Below are positions 10,293 to 22,283 of a stretch of DNA of 64,000 nt, piece by piece. A model generated the notes under the pieces. The model was not told the origin of the DNA. It was given only the letters and a program-made list of their open reading frames with translations, and made no database searches. Numbering within the stretch: position 1 is the stretch's first letter; every line of letters begins with the position of its first letter. The translations under genes were made by a program, and so were the position numbers. Source of the DNA: Gymnopilus junonius (taxonomy: Eukaryota > Basidiomycota > Agaricomycetes > Agaricales > Galerinaceae); assembly GCA_015501075.1 (NCBI GenBank), contig JADNYJ010000198.1:1-64000 (forward strand), read 5' to 3'.

Positions 10293-11360
10293 ATGTCAAC
10301 CACCAACGCTGCGCATGCCCCAGAAGATCCTGAAGAGCCGCATATCAGACTTTCCACCCCTGCAGACTTCGATGAACTTGCCGATGTGGCACTCAGAGCT
10401 TTCATCGAGGATCCTGTTATGAATTACTTTGGCAGTGTCAAGAAAGTACGCTAGGCAATCTTAATGGTTCACGGAAAGCGAAGCCTCTGACTGTCTCGCC
10501 CTTGAGTAGATGTTGGAAATTGATGTAGATGTGAAGGCCTCCGCGGCTAGACGACAATTTTATGTTTTCTTATTGAAAGCATGCTTCTTCATTGGGGGCC
10601 GCATTACGATTCTTGTGGACCGACCTGCAGGTTCGACGAAGGAAAGGCTTCTGGCTGGTGCTTTATGGTTACCGCCCCACAAAAGATTGGCTGCGTGGAT
10701 GATACCGACTATGGTGAAGTCCGGGGTGATATCTGTGCTCAAAGGATGGGGATTGACGGGATTCGTGGTGAGCACGTTCTTTGTGGTCATGCAGATACCA
10801 AGTAACATTGCTACGCCAGAGGATAGTTTTCCACTACCAAGAATCTGTTGAGCATACAATGCACAAAATCTTCGAATCCAAAGGAGCAAAGACGTCTCCA
10901 GATAACTCGTGGTACCTCCAACTAGCATTCACTGATCCTCCGCATCATGGGAAAGGTACGTAGAAAATCCTTCATGATGACTCTTATTCCTACGGGTGGA
11001 CGTCCAGGCTTTATGTCCCTCCTTGTTCGTGAAGCATTCGCGCATTCACCCAAGGATACATACACACTTGAAGCTACGACAGCAAAATCTCGAGATCAGT
11101 ATGCACACTTAGGATTTGAGGTCAGCACATAGGAGTTTGCTTGTGTCTTGAGACAGCCTTATTTTCCTGCAATAGAACGCCACTACTATACCACTTGGAA
11201 AAGGAAAGGTCGACAATCGAGGAGTTTCAGTGTCGGGTAATATGGCCACGGGGATCGAATGCTGGGCAATGGTGAAGGTTTGTAGTCATTTTGGGTGTAT
11301 GCCGCGTTGAGAAGTCCTGATTTTTTGATTATTCAGTGGCCACCGAAAGAAGAAAATTGA
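10293..11360 (+). CDS. GNAT-family N-acetyltransferase, 6 exons
   Basis: Exons 10293-10445, 10510-10767, 10820-10955, 11008-11120, 11176-11277 and 11337-11360 join in frame to about 261 aa. The N terminus IRLSTPADFDELADVALRAF is the usual GNAT beta1-alpha1 start. LQLAFTDPPHHGKGFMSLLV carries the acetyl-CoA pyrophosphate loop, in degenerate form. LEATTAKSRDQYAHLGF is the C-terminal motif B. The protein ends ECWAMVKWPPKEEN, as in many fungal GNATs. It should transfer acetyl from acetyl-CoA to an amine; the acceptor cannot be told. It is soluble, with no targeting signal seen. Confidence 0.88.
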
Positions 11361-11765
11361 CGCGGACACTACATATTTTTGAAGACAGTATGTATTCTAG
11401 AAACCGATTCAGTTCTATCACGTCTCCAAGAAGTGGCGGAGTTAGCATGGGCAATAAAATTCAATGTTATACTGTGCGCGCAGCTTTCGTAGGCATCTGA
11501 AATCTGCAGGCTATACAAGGAGGGTGGAATTGTAAATTTGTCCTTACCTTCTTTCGATTGTGGTGGACCATGAATTGGTTTCCGATGCACCGCTTCAATT
11601 GGCTAAGGCAAGAGAGCCATGGTTGGTTTGTGACTGTATGTAGTCGATAAATAAGATGAGTTTCAAAGTTGAAAGCGTTCTCGAAGATGAACGATTTGAC
11701 GAAGAAAGCGGCGTGACGGAAGGTATGCCCTATGTGCGGTGACAACGCGTGACACAACCTCCTTT
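11361..11765. other. intergenic, promoter of SCO1
   Basis: 405 bp between the acetyltransferase stop and the SCO1 start. Only frames antisense to the neighbours were seen and none looks coding. Confidence 0.4.
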
Positions 11766-12783
11766 ATGTTTTCCTTGACTCGCTGCCGTTTCTCATCCTC
11801 TCTTCGTCCAAACCAAGGTCTCGCGGCACCATGGAGGACGCTGCACACGAACACAAGGCCATTGGCTCAAAGATGCTCCCTGAGAAACTGTGGCAGCGTG
11901 GACAAGTCAACTCTAAGCAGAAGCATCCAAAGGCGCAATTATGCCCAGTTTTCTGAACGAAACTCTGTTGGAGTAAGGCATACTGACGTATCGAGGAGCA
12001 CTATTTTTGCTGACCATTGTAATGCAGGCATTTACGCCCACTGCTGCTGCGATATTTATAATAACAGGAGTCGCCCTGGCCTTCTACTTCCGTCACGAGA
12101 AAGTAAGGCTGGAAGAGGAGCGGGGTAAGTACTACATTTAGTGCATTCCAAGAACACACTGACAAGAACAACAGAAAAGGAACGCGCGCAGAAGTCCTAT
12201 GGTAGACCGAGTGTAGGAGGCCCCTTCAAACTGACTAGTCACGAAGGGAAACCATTCACGGAGAAAGATCTTCTCGGTAAATGGTCTTTGGTGTACTTTG
12301 GTTTCACCAACTGCCCAGACATCTGCCCTGCAGAACTCGACAAGGTCACAGCAGTTCTAAACAAATTACGTGCGGGATAACTCTACTTTGTTCGTCTAAT
12401 CTATACGCTGAGCAGGATTGATTATAGAACCTGCGCATGGTGACGTCTTTCTCCCTGTTTTCATTTCGGTGGACCCAGCTCGCGACCCTCCAGCTCAAAT
12501 GGCCCAGTACCTGAAAGACTTTCACCCATCCTTTGTTGGCCTCGTCGGAGAATACGCCGACACCAAAGCTGTTTGCAAAGCCTACCGCGTCTACTTCTCC
12601 ACACCTCCAGACGCTGATCCTAAAGGCGACTACCTCGTGGACCACTCCATCTTCGTATACCTTATGGACCCCAACGGGAAATTTGTGGATGCCTTCGGGC
12701 AGTCTGTTTCTGCAGATGAAGTCGTCATTAAAATTAACGAGGCTGTGGAGAATTGGGAAAAGGAAACAGGGAAGAAAGTCTGA
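11766..12783 (+). CDS. SCO1: SCO1/SenC copper chaperone for cytochrome c oxidase
   Basis: Exons 11766-11972, 12028-12124, 12175-12369 and 12416-12783 give about 288 aa. The first 65 residues are Arg- and Ser-rich and lack acidic residues early on, as in a mitochondrial targeting peptide (MFSLTRCRFSSSLRP). One membrane segment follows (AAAIFIITGVALAFYF). The thioredoxin-like domain has the copper site CPDIC in FGFTNCPDICPAELD. The copper-ligand His lies in VDHSIFVYLMDP, and the conserved FISVDPARD is present. The protein sits in the mitochondrial inner membrane and delivers copper to the CuA site of COX subunit 2. Length and all key residues fit a functional gene. Confidence 0.95.
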
Positions 12784-12915
12784 TACCCATGTTCCACGAT
12801 TTTGGTGAGAAGTCGTAGATTTTTTGTATAAAAGTACTTAATGATGTCACGTTCATGTATAATCCCCACTCGCAATGCAAGCAAGATATTGAAGGTAATG
12901 CCATTTGCGCATCAA

Positions 12916-14402
12916 TTATGTCTGGAAATTCAAAGCAATAAATCGTTGTAATATGCGCCCGGGGCCATCCTCCCCCCTGGACACTGCTTCCAAGTTGCTG
13001 ACTTGATCAGTAGCTCTCAGTATTTGCAAATCAACAGCACCATCCAAATCGCCTGCCGCTCTCAAGCTCCTCACACCAGCAGCCAGTATCCTCCTCTTGG
13101 CAGCGTCATCCAGCTTTTTTTCATACAATCCCACACCGTTCACCCATGAGATAGGAGTGTGCGCTGTTTAACTGAATTAGATGATCTCCAGGTGGTTTCT
13201 GGGCACTCCGCATAAGCCTGAAACATATTTTTCGCAAAGAGTTGGATTCGATCCTTGGTGAGGACGGACGTCGTTGAATTCAGCATATGGACGTGTAAAT
13301 GTGCAACTATTGTTGGGATAAAAAAGTGGAAGTGAGTGATTCAGTGTAAGACAGAGCTAAAAGATAAACTTACAAAAATTGCCCAGCTCACTTGCAGCAT
13401 TCGTGGGACCAAAATACTCCCAGTCTACTAATCCGCATCTCGCAGATCTTAAACTCCGTGTATCCTTTGCGTCGTCATCCGTGATGTCAAGGTCAACTAA
13501 CACATTTTCCGGCCAGAAATCTACCATGCCGAAACATACGTCCTTACCGGCCAGCTTTGCGTTCTCCTTCAATCCCGTCCTCACCCTGTCCGCCAAGAAG
13601 CGCGCTTCTGCACCCGACACGCCAGCTTGAGGTCGCTTGAGGTTCTCAAGCACCATATTTGCCAGGTAGTCGTGAAAAGCATCTGGGTTTGACGAAGATG
13701 TCAAGGAAGCTACGAGGCGCGTTGGTGGATTGCTCGTTGTAGCGTGTAGTCGTGCTAGGAAGGTACCTAGGTCGGGTGCGATTTCCTTCAGGGGGCTTCT
13801 TACGTTGTTTTCCGAGTCCCGTTCCCAAGAAGTCGAATCGTCCAATAATATCTCAGAAAAGGACCTCATATTTCCCAGATCTTCGATCCACAAAACGTTC
13901 TGGTAACTGTCGTGCCACATCAATCGGGGTATGAGTAGCCTCAGCTCTGTCTGCTCCCCTCCGAAATCCAATCCTTTTCCCTGTTTCTTGTTATTGGCCT
14001 CAAACAGCCCAGTCAAAATCCAGCCCAAAAGCTGACACCGACTCTGCTGAGGGTGTTTTTTCACTGGGCCCAGCATCCAAAATCTGTAAAGCCGTTTTCT
14101 CAACGAGCTGCCTATCGATTGACATTGCCTGACTGGGATCAGCCGCAATGTAAGGTGGCGCATGTTTTAATATTTTTTGCGCTTTTCTGGTTTAAATTTT
14201 CAGCACCGACTTTTGCGATACTCTCCGGAAAAGTTGCGAGGATTCTAGGAAGGACACCTCTCAAAGGACTTGAAAACGTTATACGTGCTGTGTGGTTCGT
14301 GAGGCCTCCTGTCAGCACCTGCACGGCAAAGGTCGGCTTTACAAGAGTTGTATTTGTCCTGTCAAAGGTGGCCTGCACGTAAGAAGTGAAATCGAATGAT
14401 GT
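12916..14402 (-). CDS. aminoglycoside phosphotransferase (APH)-fold kinase
   Basis: Minus-strand gene with at least four exons. From the N side I see VQVLTGGLTNHTARITF (nucleotide-binding sheet) and SIDRQLVEKTALQIL. IPRLMWHDSYQNVLWIEDLG (hinge) and a catalytic-loop equivalent CFGMVDFWPENVLVD follow, with VDWEYFGPTNAASELGNF (Mg-binding Asp) next. The C-terminal half is FVNGVGLYEKK-like. This matches fungal APH/choline-kinase-like proteins, which phosphorylate small hydroxylated molecules; the substrate is unknown. The Asp of the usual HxD loop is present but its His is replaced. The start is not fixed: the frame is open from about 14402 without an ATG, so a short upstream exon is likely. Near 13150 the frame changes without a clear intron. 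Confidence 0.75.
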
Positions 14403-14915
14403 CAGGGAATATAGTTGTTGCTGAGGGAAGCCCAGCTTCCCCTCTGCGTGCTAAACAAATAGCTCCCAATTGAGTCATCAGAAACATGAGTCCAACAAAG
14501 GCTCCGAAGCACATGGTATAGTGTTGTAGGGGTGCTAGAGCAAGGCGTCCGACCTCAATTCACGGTTTCGCGGTAAGCGTTAATTGAGTTGGGTTACACC
14601 ATTGTATTTGAAGCTGAAGGCCACAAAGCGACGCGGGCGTGGTTTTCAGTTGCTTGTACATCAGAGTGAAAGGTACAAATAGATGTCAGCACCAGGCGGC
14701 TTGAGGCCATCCAAAAAACTACAAGAAGAGAAATAAATAAAATGAGCATGACATACGGGAATGCAAGCAAGCCATTAAACTTGGAAGTACATCGTGATAG
14801 CCGGAGCTATACGCGAAAACAAAATGACTGACCACGGGCAGATTGGAACAGTCCAAGCCGCCTGACTTTTCGGCTTTCCAGATGGTCCACAATTATAACG
14901 ACTGTCCAAAACATT
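14403..14915. other. intergenic, contains unplaced 5' exon of APH gene
   Basis: About 500 bp upstream of the APH gene. A minus-strand ATG frame (MCFGAFVGLMFLMTQLG, around 14514) ends in a plausible branch and acceptor region (ttgtttag) and might be the missing first exon. No other feature was seen. Confidence 0.3.
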
Positions 14916-15308
14916 CTAGAAGATGCCAACATTGCGGACTTTCGTGACAATATCGGATGCGTGCGCATCATCAGGTGTGCAGGGATGATGGAGTGCACTC
15001 AGTAGCAAGTTGGCCTGGTACGCGATGACAGCCAACGAAGCGGGTGCTAGGACCAGCAGCTCCTTCAATAGCGGGACTAACAACGCTTTAGGAGAAAATC
15101 CAATTGGGCTGTGGATGGGTAAAGACAACTTTGAATTACGCAGAAGGAAGTCATGCACGAGAACATGGGAGGAAGGAGACATGTAAAGCCTAAAGTTGAA
15201 ATTGTGAATCTGGCAAACGATGCAGCGCATGTAGTTGTTACCCGCAATAATAAGAGTCGATTCGCCGTTTTGGTGTCTATTACAGTCTAGCTGACCGCGG
15301 CTATCCAT
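14916..15308 (-). CDS. hypothetical protein, 130 aa, single exon
   Basis: Open frame from ATG at 15308 to TAG at 14916 with natural-looking composition. It has a polar N-terminal third with CIVCQIH, then a leucine-rich helical segment (PKALLVPLLKELLVLAP), then an end rich in His and Asp. No family is recognised and no intron is needed. It lies between the APH gene and bL31m on the same strand. It may be a small lineage-specific protein or a chance frame. Confidence 0.35.
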   Translation of the reverse strand: MDSRGQLDCNRHQNGESTLIIAGNNYMRCIVCQIHNFNFRLYMSPSSHVLVHDFLLRNSKLSLPIHSPIGFSPKALLVPLLKELLVLAPASLAVIAYQANLLLSALHHPCTPDDAHASDIVTKVRNVGIF

Positions 15309-15435
15309 TGGGCTTATAATAAGGTAGTAAGAGCACGTTGTTCTGGTAACAATAGAAAGGATTGGTGAATCTACAAAGAAAACAACGGGTTAGCGACGTA
15401 CCATCACTCAGAAGAAAATGCGTACCAGGATACCA

Positions 15436-15903
15436 CTACTTTCTCGGTCTGGCTTTAGGTTTCTCCTTCTCAATGAGGACTTCCGCTTTCATAACAGTCG
15501 ACATCTCCTCCATCCATTTAGTGTCATCCAAATCCGAACCCAACTCCTCGAACTTCCTGCTGAACCTGCCCATACGCCCAGTAGTACCGCTTTCTTCCTC
15601 CATAGATCGGTCATTGACATTTGCAGTGTTCCACATGGGGTTGTTCGTGGTATCTCGTGTTAAACGAACCAAAGACTTTGGTGAAGTTGTCCAGTGAGTA
15701 AAAGACGTTCCATCTGAGCGAATGACTTTCTGAGGAAATTTGGGAACAACGGGATTTGGTAAAGCCGGTGGTCGTCGTTTCCACACATGTGAGCGACCAT
15801 AGGGTGAGTTAGAAACTGAACGACACGTCTGGTGGTGAGTAAGCCATGTTGACCGAATTTCTGCGTTGGCTAGGCAGTGATTCCGTGATATGGTCGTCAA
15901 CAT
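15436..15903 (-). CDS. MRPL36: mitochondrial large-subunit ribosomal protein bL31m
   Basis: A single exon of 155 aa starts at ATG 15903. The core LPNPVVPKFPQKVIRSDG followed by SFTHWTTSPKSLVRLTRDT and NNPMWN is the signature of fungal bL31m (yeast Mrpl36). The first 45 residues are basic and hydroxylated and probably include the mitochondrial presequence. The C terminus is highly charged (MEEMSTVMKAEVLIEKEKP). The protein belongs to the mitoribosomal large subunit at the central protuberance. The frame is intact. The symbol is given by yeast homology. Confidence 0.85.
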   Translation of the reverse strand: MLTTISRNHCLANAEIRSTWLTHHQTCRSVSNSPYGRSHVWKRRPPALPNPVVPKFPQKVIRSDGTSFTHWTTSPKSLVRLTRDTTNNPMWNTANVNDRSMEEESGTTGRMGRFSRKFEELGSDLDDTKWMEEMSTVMKAEVLIEKEKPKARPRK

Positions 15904-16228
15904 TTTCTGGCCTTTGCGAAGGTTCGAAAGCTCGCCAGTTAGAAAAAGTGGTTGTTATTCAGTTGCCTTGATACCAAACAAGCACGCGGGCCGCTGTCCT
16001 GCCTCAATATCAAAGGAAAGAAAAAAATGATTGATACCTCAGATCTGGATTCTGAAGAGAAGAAGCTCAAAGCGGGACTAATAGATCTAGTTAAATACAT
16101 TATCTATGCATACCAAAATTGATACCCAAAATGTCAAGTGCTTTCCTGGAAACATCAAATTTTCATGTAGGGGTCCTTCGAGAATTATCAATTCAGGAAG
16201 GTACGGCCAAGCCCTCAAGCTTCAAGAT
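15904..16228. other. intergenic
   Basis: 325 bp between the bL31m start and the NOP9 stop, both minus-strand genes. AT-rich, with no coding pattern. It probably holds the bL31m promoter and the NOP9 3' UTR. Confidence 0.4.
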
Positions 16229-19166
16229 TCAAGGTTTAATGCCTCTTCTTTTTCTTCCAACTGTATCATTAGCTGGTGCTAAACGAATAGCACCAAGGAC
16301 CTGATCCAGCTCCTTGTCTCCAGTCTTGCTGTCTTTCAAGTTCGTAGCGATGTCTGTATGGGTGGATTGGATATCTGCCAGAGTCGCCTTTTTAACCCTC
16401 TTCCCAAGCTTCTCGTCGAAAAGGGCGTCAATTTCATTATCTGGACGAGATTTTCTTTTGCGATTTACAGCCACGCCAGGATGCTCAGTAGCGGCCACCT
16501 GGGGCTTGGATGATGGATCTATATGGGTGGGCTGAGACTCCTGAGCCCTTTTCCTGTTCGATTGCATGCTTCGCCATTCTTCTGGTCGTCGCTGGAGCAA
16601 ATATAGGTTTAGATTCCGGGCGAAGAATTTGCCATAGAAAGACGCAGCAAGTGCATGCTCTTGTTGAATTAGAGATCTTGCAATCTTTTCCTGTACAAAG
16701 TTTTAATAATCATTCTTTTCAAACACCAACTCATTCTCCTGACCTTGAGGTATGTATCTGCGAAAGCCCAGCAACGATCGCCTACACGACTGCCCAGTTT
16801 ATCGTCTATTAATAAATGGTAATGTCCGATGAAGCCCATCACAAGTTGGCGTTTCGCCTTGGCGGGGACAGTCGTTGAGTCGAGCAACACATCAAACACC
16901 CTCGACCCAGATGGTGTATGGGCAATTTTTATCCGTTCTTCGACGGGTAGTGAAAAGGTACTGAAAGTTAACTGATGATTAAAGGAGTAAAAGTACACAG
17001 AGGACTAACTTACGCATCAAGGGCAAATTGGTTGTGTGGTGAAGGTAGGCGAAGTAAAGATTGAATAAGTAAGCTGCCTTGGATTTTGGGCTCAAGGGGG
17101 CCTTGCGATGATCGTGATTGTTGGCCATTGTGATGAGAAGCACCGCCATCTGGCTTTTTACTGAGAAGCGCAGTACGGTAGTCCTAGAATAAAATAAGTC
17201 AGTAAATAGAGCTGGGGGATACAAAACTATAGCTGACCGGCAAAGGGAGGAGAGTAAGTACACAAGGTACCAAGAGTTTCTTGTCGTCGTCAGCGACGAT
17301 ATCGAAGGCCGTATTGAGAACCTGACAATACTAAAATTAATGGCGCGGAAATACTGTCGAACAGCAATCAGAGGACCTGAGATAGTGGCTCAGCTGAAGA
17401 CTCCAGCGCTGCCGCTCTGTCGATGACAGCTCGCAGTACGCCCGTCCTTGATGTGCCTTTAATATGAGAGGTGAGAAATGAGGCAAGGTAAAAGAACCAG
17501 TAGAGCTGACGTATCAACTTTGACCAGACTCCATCAAGTTCTTGGTAAGCCTCCGATAACTCGTTCTCTGAAACGCGCTCCAAGGCTTTGGCGAGCACAA
17601 AGTTTGCAACGGGATGAGCACCAAGGCGTGCAAGCTTTCCTTTAAGATACGTTTTCCATAGCGATCTGAAGACATTGTCCGAACAGCGCGAAACAATTAT
17701 TTCCAGAAGGTGAGATGAATGAGGATCGCGGAGGAGGGTGCCCAGATAGTCAGATTCTTCCACGTTAGCTGATGGGTCATCTCCTGCATTTGTCTTCAGT
17801 CGGCGAAAATCAAATACACAGAAAATCGAGCAGAAGCATACGACATGCGGTGATAAGTCCAACCGTTACTCTGTCCATCAATGAACCAGGTTCATTGGAC
17901 ATATCCTGATCAGCTTCCACTTCCAATAGCATCTGACGAACATGACAGTTTAACGATCAAAAAGAGAAGAAAAATAGAAAAAAAAAGTACCTGTAAACCG
18001 GGGCAGGCAACTTTACTGGCTGCCATTGCGCGCGTTTCGTTGCCATCAAGTTCATTTCTTACGATCTGCACTAGCCGCCGAGCCATCTTGCTAAACTCAG
18101 GTGGAGCGTTCCTTGAGATCTCCTTCCCTTTCCCCTTTTCGTCTGCGAAAACAGATTTCATTTGTCCCTGCTTCGCCTTCCAAGCGGCACTTTTTTTGGA
18201 CCGCACCGCTGACCGAGTGTTTTCTTCCGATGCTGACAGATTGGGGGATAGAAGTAAGAGTAAACTGCGAACGACGTGAGAGGCGAAGGGGTCCAGGATT
18301 AGGGATGACAACGAAGGAAGGATTTCCTATGAAGAAATGTTCAGCTTTTAAAGGGAATGATGAAATGGTAAAATGAATTCACGAACTTCACATATATCCA
18401 AGATCAGCCGTGTCATAGTCCGAAGTTCGCCTTCCTCCTGCGACGTTGATGGCTGAGTTATCACACCCTTGGACTACAGGAGAGAGAATAAGAAGGAAAA
18501 AGTCGGAATATCGGAGCTTCTCACCTCTCTTGATATAGTGTCTCTGGCGACAGTGAAAAGGGTTTGGCAGACATGGGATGCAAATCTATGTCGTAGAAGG
18601 ACTTCGTACCTGGAAAGTAAAGAAAAAGAGGAATGAGACACGAGACACTTTTGGCAGAATTCTCACAACTTACGAACCAGCCAATGTGTCGAGAAAAACT
18701 CTCCGCACGAAGTCATCCATTGAATAGGACATCCTTTCCAGAATCACTGAGCAATCGGGGTCTGTAGCAAGTTGTTTTTCCTTTCCCCGTATTTCAGTGA
18801 GGGCAGCGATAAAGAACAGTCTCCTTTCTGTAAAAAGCCAGTGTTAACGGACCACAATAGGCGGCGTGCAAATTTTGGAAACATACGTTCGTTGGGGTCA
18901 ACATCTCCATCTTCAACAGTATCCTCCTGGTTTTCTTGCCATTCCTGAATCTGGACATCCACAGTACGAAAGTAAGCTTTCAGATCAACATCGACATATC
19001 CAAATGGCGCCTCTTGGTTGACTTCTTCTGCATGATTTGACGCAGGAACGATCCACGAAGGCTCTTCAGGTGCTTCAATTTGCTGCTCAGATTCTGCTTC
19101 ATACTGGGGTTCATCTTCCCGTTGCTTCTTATGTTTCTTTCCACGCTTCCTATTTTCACGAGGCAT
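16229..19166 (-). CDS. NOP9: nucleolar pre-rRNA-processing protein NOP9 (Pumilio-type)
   Basis: A multi-exon gene starts at ATG 19166 with the basic nucleolar stretch [15 protein letters not shown] and ends at TGA 16229 in GRKRRGIKP. In order I see an acidic linker, [47 protein letters not shown], and [15 protein letters not shown]. Then come [39 protein letters not shown], and [18 protein letters not shown]. The SHV, SHL and NFV helices are Pumilio-like RNA-binding repeats. NOP9 binds the 20S pre-rRNA and the ITS1 region, and restrains cleavage until the small subunit is ready. About ten short introns are needed and all sites inspected have GT-AG ends. I found no frame break. Confidence 0.9.
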
Positions 19167-19747
19167 TGGTTTGTCAACTTTGAATACTAGCAGATATAGG
19201 ATGAGGAAATGGTCAAGCCGAGAGTCCAAATTCAATTTCGAAAATCCTAAAAATAAGCACGTGATGTAAGAAAGGATTCATGTGACACTGCTACTACTAG
19301 GACGCGTCAGACTTGATATATTGACATATACTCCCGCATTGCTCCAATGCTCTTGCTTGGCTCCTGCAACCTGACATCGGTAATCTAACCTAAAAAAAGT
19401 CCAACATTAAATGTCAGATTCGAGAGTATCGGAGGTGCTAATGGACAGCTGATTGGTGCCCAATAACACTGCATTAAGACATTTGATTGAAATGCTGATC
19501 GACTAATTTTGTTCGGGGTGTTCAGTACAAATTCTGACTAAGTAAATACAGTAGAGTAACTATTTTGATACATGATTCTGTAAACGCCATTGTTCGTGAT
19601 CAGGTCAAAATTGGCTGGTAATGTCCATACTATTAATGTAATCTACACAAGTCCCGTCCGTCTGAGTGTCAGTTCCATGATTTTGTACATTCATCAATGT
19701 CCTGTAGAGTAGAATAGTCATAAGATCAAAACCCCGCAATTTAAATA
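19167..19747. other. intergenic, upstream of NOP9
   Basis: 581 bp between the NOP9 start and the F-box gene stop, both on the minus strand. AT-rich with no coding pattern. It should hold the NOP9 promoter. Confidence 0.4.
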
Positions 19748-21412
19748 TCACCGGATAACTAAGCTGTCTAAGACCACAGCCATGCCTTCACCGTTCCAAC
19801 TGTGGACGTGTTTTTCCACCTCCGGATAGACTTGGTGTAAAGAAAAGAGATGAAAGAGCTTGAGGTGCCGGCGCCCGACGCTGTCTTGGTGTCGTGTTCC
19901 TACTCTCCAACGGGATTGAAGGAACGCCAAAAGGGCTATATCGGCAAACCGTTTGCCGCTGCACTGAAGATTAAAGCATTGGAGAGAAGGTAAGAGCGGA
20001 GCGGAATCGGACGGCTGGCTTATTTTCGACGGCCATGTGAGGGCAGCCAAGAACCTCTCCGTAATTGGATCGTGCTCGACGTCACTCATCGAGTATTTGA
20101 GTTCTAAATCCGTAACATAGGGTAATTCGTGTAAGCATTCCAAGAGTTGACGTTCAGTCAGAGGAAGGTATGCCAATCCGACGGTTTGAACGTTGTGTGC
20201 CACACCCCGAAGGAATGTTAAGAAACTAGGGTATTCCGCCGTCCATGTTCGGACTTCGGTCTGCTGAACAAGCCATTCTATACGGAGGGTATGGAGCTGG
20301 GGAAGCGAAAGGGAATTAAGAAAGTGCATGAGAGATGTCTCTGGCCGGCCCACGACGCCGGCGTTAGCCATATTATTGCCCCCTTGAAGGATGAGATGCA
20401 GTGTCCCCAGGGACGGCAGTGATACATTTTCAGTCGGAATGCTGAGCGGATCAAGGCTGCAGTCCGAGTTAATTGTGCATCGGGTGAGTCGTTCCGCTTG
20501 CGAGAGTATGTTCAAACATTTATCGAGTGAAGGCAAATTCCTGTGTTGAAATTCGAGATCTAAACTAGTTAGCTGATGCCATGGGAGGTTCGGCCAAGAC
20601 ACGTCGGTTGACGGAACCGAAGTCCAGAAGCTTTTCGATTGTATCGTGCATGACTCGAGCATTGGGAAGTGACTCGCAGGAAGATGGTGGAAAGCTGCCA
20701 AATTTTCCTGCGGCATAATGAATTGAACGTGTCGCCATCGACGAGCTTCAGGTATGAGGGCTGATAGCAGCCCGGCGGAGCGTTCGTCTGGACCGCGACC
20801 AACCGGTATGTGGATCAACCTGACGCTGAGGGGATATTGCCTTGACTGCTTCAACCACAACCTCATGGTAGCCATAGTTTTCAAGTCATGGAGTGATAGT
20901 GTTGCTGTCGCAGCTCCCGCGACCTCTATTTGAAATGCCGACCAGAGTTTGGGGGCATTGAGGACCAGTAATCTCCACGAGCGGCACACGCGAGAAAGCA
21001 TTAGGGGCCCTTCATTGACGTTGAAATTGGGAAAAGGTTGTAGAGAATAAGAGAATATTTCGTCCTGCAGCTCAACTGGCAGCGTGTCGAATGGAGAAAA
21101 ATGATGGTACTGCAACGACGAAGGACACCATTGATTCTGGAATAAACAATGGTCTTTACAATAGAAAACGTACATTAGTGGCTTTTGCTGAATGTAGGGA
21201 AGCACGGCGGAATTTGCGACTGATGCTTGCTTTTGATTGTAGGGGAATCGGCATGGAAGAAGAGAAGGTAGGGTAGGTGGTAGGAAGAAAGGAGGATGTG
21301 AGACTTGTGACGCAAAACGAGCAAGAAAATGGTGTGGGGCATGATAGAAACCTCCTTGACCTTTAAATAAAGATGCCTGGATTTGGTGACTAGTGTGATG
21401 TAGCCGCTCCAT
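19748..21412 (-). CDS. F-box protein with degenerate LRR region
   Basis: One long frame of up to 554 aa. The F-box is at about residues 108-160 (FDTLPVELQDEIFSYSL ... LMLSRVCRSWRLLVLNAPKL), including the Trp/Leu pattern of mushroom F-box-like proteins. The rest has irregular leucine-rich strands (LTSLDLEFQHRNLPSLDKCL, LPSLGTLHLILQGG, YVTDLELKYSM). Such proteins bind SKP1 through the F-box and recruit targets to SCF ubiquitin ligases through the LRR part; the target is unknown. The first about 100 residues are Pro-, His- and Phe-rich and unlike the family, so the true start may be nearer the F-box or on an upstream exon. Confidence 0.8.
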   Translation of the reverse strand: MERLHHTSHQIQASLFKGQGGFYHAPHHFLARFASQVSHPPFFLPPTLPSLLPCRFPYNQKQASVANSAVLPYIQQKPLMYVFYCKDHCLFQNQWCPSSLQYHHFSPFDTLPVELQDEIFSYSLQPFPNFNVNEGPLMLSRVCRSWRLLVLNAPKLWSAFQIEVAGAATATLSLHDLKTMATMRLWLKQSRQYPLSVRLIHIPVGRGPDERSAGLLSALIPEARRWRHVQFIMPQENLAAFHHLPASHFPMLESCTIQSKSFWTSVPSTDVSWPNLPWHQLTSLDLEFQHRNLPSLDKCLNILSQAERLTRCTINSDCSLDPLSIPTENVSLPSLGTLHLILQGGNNMANAGVVGRPETSLMHFLNSLSLPQLHTLRIEWLVQQTEVRTWTAEYPSFLTFLRGVAHNVQTVGLAYLPLTERQLLECLHELPYVTDLELKYSMSDVEHDPITERFLAALTWPSKISQPSDSAPLLPSLQCFNLQCSGKRFADIALLAFLQSRWRVGTRHQDSVGRRHLKLFHLFSLHQVYPEVEKHVHSWNGEGMAVVLDSLVIR

Positions 21413-21803
21413 GGCATTTCACGCCCCATGAGAAACCTTGTTGAGATCGGCAATGGACATCTTCTCCCACTAATACCCTCCGTCTTGGGATGTCACCGTA
21501 GCAATGCTTGAAATCCAGGCATGTCCGCAATGAGGAAGTTGGCCAGTAAATCGGCTTCTGTTTCCCAGAATAGGTTTCGCCCATTCTTATGCCCCATTGT
21601 TCCTCGAACTACATCCAGACGCTTTATAATTAGCAAGCCATTCGCAGCATATGTAAGAAGATGGCAATAACAAGTTAACTGCGTCAATGAACTGATGAGG
21701 TCCGTCCGCACAGACTCCGACGAACCGTCTTCAACACAGCAATTCGAAGCGGCTGCGGGGATGTATATGCAGTAGCGCGTTCCAAAGCGGCTCGAGCCTG
21801 AAC
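21413..21803. other. no gene recognised
   Basis: About 390 bp upstream of the F-box gene. A minus-strand frame covers part of it (21493 onward), but its composition is not convincing and it has no ATG start in context. Confidence 0.3.
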
Positions 21804-22283
21804 TTAGGCTCTGTACAAACGAAAATCCGAGCCAACTGATGCTGCACTTCTCGAATGATCGGCTTGAGTTACAGTTGCTGTCCAGAAGTTCGTCATTGTT
21901 CCGTGAAATCCAAGTCGCAGTACAGCAGACCACAGTCGCCCACACAATCGATATGCATATCTAACAACGTTGTTTTCAGCCGCACTGCTTTCGACAGACA
22001 AAACAAGGAGGTGGGCGTACCAACCTTATGTTTTTATCGCGACGAGCGTGAGGGTGCAATTTGTATGCGCAACCTTGTATATTTAGAATGAAACTTGAGA
22101 ACACCTGCCAAATTCTACAAAATGTTCCAACGTGAAGCTAGCGTGAAGGGTTGGCACCAGAATATCCATCAAGTCGGCAGCAGAGTAGGTGGAGAAGAAG
22201 TTGGTGTAAAGAGGTGACAGTTGAAGCTGAAGTTGAAAGTCGCATAGATCGTCACGGAAAAATTGGCGATTGCTTGGCCTCAT
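21804..22283 (-). CDS. possible small two-exon hypothetical protein
   Basis: ATG at 22283 opens a frame with natural composition (MRPSNRQFFRDDLCDFQLQL, then LSPLYTNFFSTYSAADLMDI). A gt donor near 22101 and the acceptor ataag near 22019 allow in-frame joining to WYAHLLVLSVESSAAENN. That segment runs to a TAA at 21804, about 125 aa in all. There is no recognisable family, signal or membrane helix. The donor (gttctc) is weak, so this could be a chance arrangement. Confidence 0.25.
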